64,000 nucleotides of DNA from Leptolyngbya sp. FACHB-261 (GTDB taxonomy: Bacteria; Cyanobacteriota; Cyanobacteriia; FACHB-261), in contig NZ_JACJPL010000029.1 of assembly GCF_014696065.1 (NCBI RefSeq), positions 1 through 64,000 of the forward strand. Direction: 5' to 3'. Under the pieces are notes generated by a model. That model saw nothing but the letters and a program-made list of their open reading frames with translations, searched no databases and was not told the origin of the DNA. Below are positions 60,739-64,000 of this stretch, one piece after another. The position numbers and the translations under genes were made by a program. Every line of letters begins with the position of its first letter. The first letter of the stretch is position 1.

Positions 60739-62045
60739 TGCAACCAATGGTTACGTGGACGCCCATGATTTGGTCAATCATTTGGGCGTTTGGCTCTGTT
60801 TTGGGTGCAGAAATCACCCGCGATTTGTATCATCTGATCGCTCATCTCAATCCAGTTCTGATGCGTTGGCACGGCTGGCATCACCGGGTTTATCGGCGCG
60901 ATTTGACCGTGATTGACCCAATGGTGTATCGGCAAGCACAGTGGCGGCACGACGTGCCGGAATCGCTGGTTATGCTGACTGTGACCGCTTTGGTGTGGTG
61001 GAGTAGTTCATTCTGGGCCCCGAATGGCCAGGCCGCTCTATTGCTGGGAGTTCTTTACTCGGTAGCATTTCTAGTTAGCGGTATGGCGCGAGGCGTAGGT
61101 TGGGCGTTAGAAACTGATCTGACGCACAAATCAGGTCCGTTCCTCAAGCCTCCTTCCTGCTGGGTCGTGAATCGTCCCTATCACTGGCGGCATCATTTTG
61201 ACGATGGCAACGCCTATTTCTGCGGCACCTTCACCTTTGTGGATAAGCTGATGGGAACCGGTCTAACGCTCAAGGGGAAAACCATTGCTGTTACTGGGGC
61301 TTCCGGGACGCTGGGGAAGGCTCTGTTACAGCAGTTACGGCAGGAAGGGGCTCGTGTTCTTGCTTTGTCGTCTCAGGCTCAACCAATCACAATTCAAGTT
61401 AATGGTGCAGAGCAGTCTGTAGAGACTATTACTTGGCAAGTGGGCCAAGAAGAAGCTCTGGCGACACGGCTAGAAAAGGTTGACATTCTGATTCTCAACC
61501 ATGGCATTAACGTACTTGGTGAGCGAAGCGCGACCGCTATTCAGAAGTCCTACGAGGTCAATACCTTTTCAACCTGGCGTCTGCTGGAGTTGTTTCTAAA
61601 AACGGTTCGCACCTCCACTGACGTTGCCCTTAAAGAAGTTTGGATTAATACTTCAGAAGCCGAGGTGAGCCCAGCGCTAAGTCCTTTGTACGAACTTTCA
61701 AAGCGGGCAATTGGTGATCTGGTTACTCTACGGCGTTTGGATTCACCCTGTGTAATTCGCAAGCTCATTTTGGGACCCTTCAAGAGCAACTTGAATCCCT
61801 ATGGCGTGATGTCTGGTGGGTGGGTTGCCCGTCAAATTGTTGCTCTAGCCAAGCGCGACGTACGTAATATTATTGTGACCGTCAATCCATTAACGTATTT
61901 GCTGTTTCCCTGGAAGGAATTTTGGGTTTCTACCTATTTTAGGTGGTTTAGCCGTCCTACCTCTGACCTTGAGGCAGAGCAGGCAACATCCCTTGATTCA
62001 ACCAATGACTCAAGCAAAGTAGACACGGCTATTGGCCTTAAATAA
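60738..62045 (+). CDS. bifunctional sterol desaturase / short-chain dehydrogenase
   Basis: 435 residues with two fused enzymes. The N-terminal half (1-175) is a membrane fatty-acid hydroxylase/sterol desaturase with di-iron His clusters HGWHH, HDVPE and HWRHHFD and three to four helices. The C-terminal half (about 175-400) is an SDR: VTGASGTLGKALLQQL, NHGIN, and the catalytic YELSK pair. The fusion is known in cyanobacteria, but the substrate is not. Start ATG 60738 overlaps the preceding gene. The lack of a separate electron donor gene near by suggests use of general ferredoxin. Confidence 0.88.
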   Translation: MQPMVTWTPMIWSIIWAFGSVLGAEITRDLYHLIAHLNPVLMRWHGWHHRVYRRDLTVIDPMVYRQAQWRHDVPESLVMLTVTALVWWSSSFWAPNGQAALLLGVLYSVAFLVSGMARGVGWALETDLTHKSGPFLKPPSCWVVNRPYHWRHHFDDGNAYFCGTFTFVDKLMGTGLTLKGKTIAVTGASGTLGKALLQQLRQEGARVLALSSQAQPITIQVNGAEQSVETITWQVGQEEALATRLEKVDILILNHGINVLGERSATAIQKSYEVNTFSTWRLLELFLKTVRTSTDVALKEVWINTSEAEVSPALSPLYELSKRAIGDLVTLRRLDSPCVIRKLILGPFKSNLNPYGVMSGGWVARQIVALAKRDVRNIIVTVNPLTYLLFPWKEFWVSTYFRWFSRPTSDLEAEQATSLDSTNDSSKVDTAIGLK

Positions 62046-62093
62046 ACCGCAACAGCCTTAGGTTAGGGCCATTGCCACAGTAGGATGAATGCC

Positions 62094-63032
62094 ATGTTTT
62101 CAACGATCAATCGCATTACCCAGATCTACCAGCAACCCCTGCCAGATCTGCTGTTTGAAGCCCAACGTGTCCACCGTGAGCATCATGATCCACATGCAGT
62201 GCAACTGTGCACACTCAGCAGTATTAAGACCGGCCTTTGCCCAGAGGACTGTGCTTACTGTTCTCAGAGTGTCCACAACAAGACTGAGTTAGCACCACAG
62301 GCCCTTATGGATGTTGAGGCAGTTTTAGCTGAGGCTAGGGCTGCCAAAGCGGCTGGGTCCACGCGGTTCTGCATGGGGGCAGCCTGGCGAGAAGTCAAGG
62401 ACGGCCCCTTATTTGAGCGGGTGCTAGAGATGGTGCGCCAGGTTGCCGATCTAGACATGGAAGTCTGTTGCACGCTCGGCATGCTCAAGCCACATCAGGC
62501 GGAGCAACTTAAAACAGCTGGTTTAACTGCTTACAACCACAATCTCGACACTTCACCCGACTACTACAGTCAAATTATTTCTACTCGAACCTATCAAGAT
62601 CGGTTGGATACGATCCGCGCTGTGAGTGCAGCGGGCATCTCTGTTTGTTGCGGTGGCATTTTAGGTTTAGGCGAATCGGTTGAGGATCGCTTGTCCTTAC
62701 TGGAAGCTCTGGCAGAGCTGGAACCAGCGCCGGAGTCAATTCCAATCAACTGCTTGGTTCCGGTCAAAGGAACACCACTTCAAGACGTTCCTCCGGTGGA
62801 TCCCATTGAGTTAGTGCGCACTATTGCCACTACTCGCATTCTGTTTCCCAAAGCGATGGTACGCCTATCAGCAGGACGAATGCAGATGAGTGATGAGTTG
62901 CAAGCGCTCTGCTTGTTAGCTGGAGCCAATTCAATTTTTACGGGTCCAGTTTTGCTCACCACGCCCAATCCTGACCGAAACTACGATCAGCAATTGCTCA
63001 GCCGTTTAGGTATGGTTCCCAAACCGTTGTAA
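62094..63032 (+). CDS. bioB: biotin synthase
   Basis: A radical-SAM enzyme of about 312 residues that inserts sulfur into dethiobiotin. Cluster motif CPEDCAYC (three Cys), FCMGAAWR and [12 protein letters not shown] are as in Bio[13 protein letters not shown] is the C-terminal signature. ATG 62094 (MFSTINRI) has AGGA at normal spacing; ATG 62085 would place it too close. It stands 48 bp after the desaturase-SDR gene, possibly co-transcribed. No other bio genes are in the window. Confidence 0.93.
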   Translation: MFSTINRITQIYQQPLPDLLFEAQRVHREHHDPHAVQLCTLSSIKTGLCPEDCAYCSQSVHNKTELAPQALMDVEAVLAEARAAKAAGSTRFCMGAAWREVKDGPLFERVLEMVRQVADLDMEVCCTLGMLKPHQAEQLKTAGLTAYNHNLDTSPDYYSQIISTRTYQDRLDTIRAVSAAGISVCCGGILGLGESVEDRLSLLEALAELEPAPESIPINCLVPVKGTPLQDVPPVDPIELVRTIATTRILFPKAMVRLSAGRMQMSDELQALCLLAGANSIFTGPVLLTTPNPDRNYDQQLLSRLGMVPKPL

Positions 63033-63039
63033 CTCATCT

Positions 63040-63933
63040 TTAGGTTGCAGCAATCTGTCCCAGGACAATCAGATTATTGCTGCCCATCAGCACGATGAGC
63101 AGGGTCAAACTCCACGTAAAGTAGCCTCTTTTCAAAAGCGAAGGGTTGACGACTAACAGTAGAACGGGGAAGGTAAAGTTGCAGGTATAGAGGAATAGCT
63201 CTTCAGTGCCGAATACCGTGTGTAAGCTCATGTTGAACAACACCGCCAAAGCAGCTGCACTCAACAAGGCACTTCTACAATTTGCTTGAAGACTTCTGAG
63301 CAGGCCAAGGATAGAGAGCACCAACCAAAGCGTCAGTGCAGCCCATCCTAGTAGCTTGTAGTCTAAAGGTTGAGCAAAGAAGCTTAAAATCGAACGCCCA
63401 GTCTCTGGAGCGATGCGATTGATGAAGGGCGCAGGCGAGACAAAGCTGACTCCCAAAAAATGCTTAAACAGTTTAGAGAATAACAGCCAAGGTTGGCTCA
63501 AGGAAAGGTCTACTGTGATGAATTGGCTGCTGTCTGTTACCAGAGCAAAGAGCAACACAACGGAACAAATTACAGTTTGGGCAAAATTGGTAATCGTTAC
63601 ACCAAATGAAAATAACCTCGCAGCCAACCAACAGGCGGAATAAACTCTCTGCTGCTGCAAGCAAAATAGAAGAAGAATGTAACTGGCAATGATGCTGCAA
63701 GTGGTTAAAGCATAGGTTTCAGGAATTGAGCCGAAAACAAGTTGGCTGATGCTCATGCCAAATACACCGACCAAGAGCAGCGATTCAAAATACTTCTGGG
63801 TGAGGTTTTTGAAAAAGAGAAATACCAGCGCAACACCAGTCGCACCGAAAAAAGAATTAAGTAAAACCGCCGCTAATTCTTGCGAGGCAGTTAAAACGCG
63901 CAATAGAAAGCCGAAGGGAACCACAAACAGCAA
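63040..63933 (-). CDS. polytopic membrane protein, glycosyltransferase-39-like; N-terminus probably frameshifted
   Basis: 297 residues from TTG 63933, about nine to ten membrane helices, with the pattern SQLVFGSIPETYALTT seen in membrane mannosyltransferase-like proteins of the GT39/PMT group. In frame upstream the sequence continues YLHKGSHPLVLLFVVPFG, a family-like motif, to a stop at 63967-63969. The minus strand in another frame at 63960-63998 encodes EMGPDWTSLTKHI, which looks like the preceding part of the same family. A single-base shift would join them, so the gene may be broken, or the sequence has an error. It ends 8 bp from bioB, convergent. Confidence 0.55.
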   Translation of the reverse strand: MLFVVPFGFLLRVLTASQELAAVLLNSFFGATGVALVFLFFKNLTQKYFESLLLVGVFGMSISQLVFGSIPETYALTTCSIIASYILLLFCLQQQRVYSACWLAARLFSFGVTITNFAQTVICSVVLLFALVTDSSQFITVDLSLSQPWLLFSKLFKHFLGVSFVSPAPFINRIAPETGRSILSFFAQPLDYKLLGWAALTLWLVLSILGLLRSLQANCRSALLSAAALAVLFNMSLHTVFGTEELFLYTCNFTFPVLLLVVNPSLLKRGYFTWSLTLLIVLMGSNNLIVLGQIAAT

Positions 63934-64000
63934 TACCAGAGGATGAGAACCTTTGTGCAGATATGTTTAGTTAGCGAGGTCCAATCAGGCCCCATCTCAT

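Overview
The window is chromosomal DNA from a cyanobacterium, most likely a filamentous Leptolyngbya-like form. The evidence is lineage-typical genes: a PatA/CheY/CheW/MCP/CheA chemotaxis-like operon of the Pix/Hmp/Pil type, two helical carotenoid proteins related to the N-terminal domain of orange carotenoid protein, a GvpL/F gas-vesicle protein, a DUF3611 protein, a DUF3318 protein and a sterol desaturase-SDR fusion. Genus assignment is inference. No rRNA, tRNA or CRISPR array was seen.

Layout. 1-424: tail of an IS630-like transposase and a small coiled-coil ORF. 567-2636: a TetR-family regulator divergent from a Rieske oxygenase, with a promoter and two operator-like repeats between them. 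2637-3686: a hairpin-rich region with no gene. 3687-12690: six-gene chemotaxis-type operon (PatA-REC, CheY, CheW, TPR-Cache-HAMP-MCP, CheA-REC, CheW), probably controlling type IV pilus motility. 12730-20190: an unusual metabolic cluster of two paralogous Fe(II)/2-oxoglutarate dioxygenases, a D-2-hydroxyacid dehydrogenase, an ATP-grasp ligase and two paralogous TauE/SafE exporters. I do not recognise its pathway, and it is the best candidate for an undescribed system here.

20411-26045: DUF3611 protein, two tandem HCPs, a CAP lipoprotein, a DUF2267 protein and an ABC-F ATPase. 26571-31235: YbaK deacylase and an oligopeptide-type ABC importer (SBP plus two permeases, no ATPase). 31476-37400: a 32-aa membrane peptide, a peptidoglycan-binding protein, a hypothetical, a DUF62-type SAM hydrolase, a MetX-like hydrolase divergent from a tryptophan-dioxygenase-superfamily enzyme, and a small hypothetical. 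37547-40921: gamma-glutamyltransferase, then an ECF sigma / anti-sigma / Spy-like operon with a recognisable self-type promoter. 41023-45881: coiled-coil protein, Ser/Thr kinase and a histidine-kinase-like protein with a degenerate ATP site. 46058-48073: pyrB-rimM pair and a hypothetical.

48281-53960: PPC-domain protein, dual-specificity phosphatase and two REC-first hybrid histidine kinases. 54725-57734: orphan GvpL/F, a membrane hypothetical and a dienelactone hydrolase. 58017-63032: MgtE with a structured leader, DUF3318 protein, small hypothetical, desaturase-SDR fusion and biotin synthase. The right end holds a membrane protein that appears frameshifted at its N-terminus.

Signalling dominates the window, and gene pairs with ATGA overlaps (pyrB/rimM, ECF/anti-sigma, ATP-grasp/TauE) show translational coupling. 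Many spacers carry perfect inverted repeats or 12-16 bp tandem duplications, which looks like a property of this genome.
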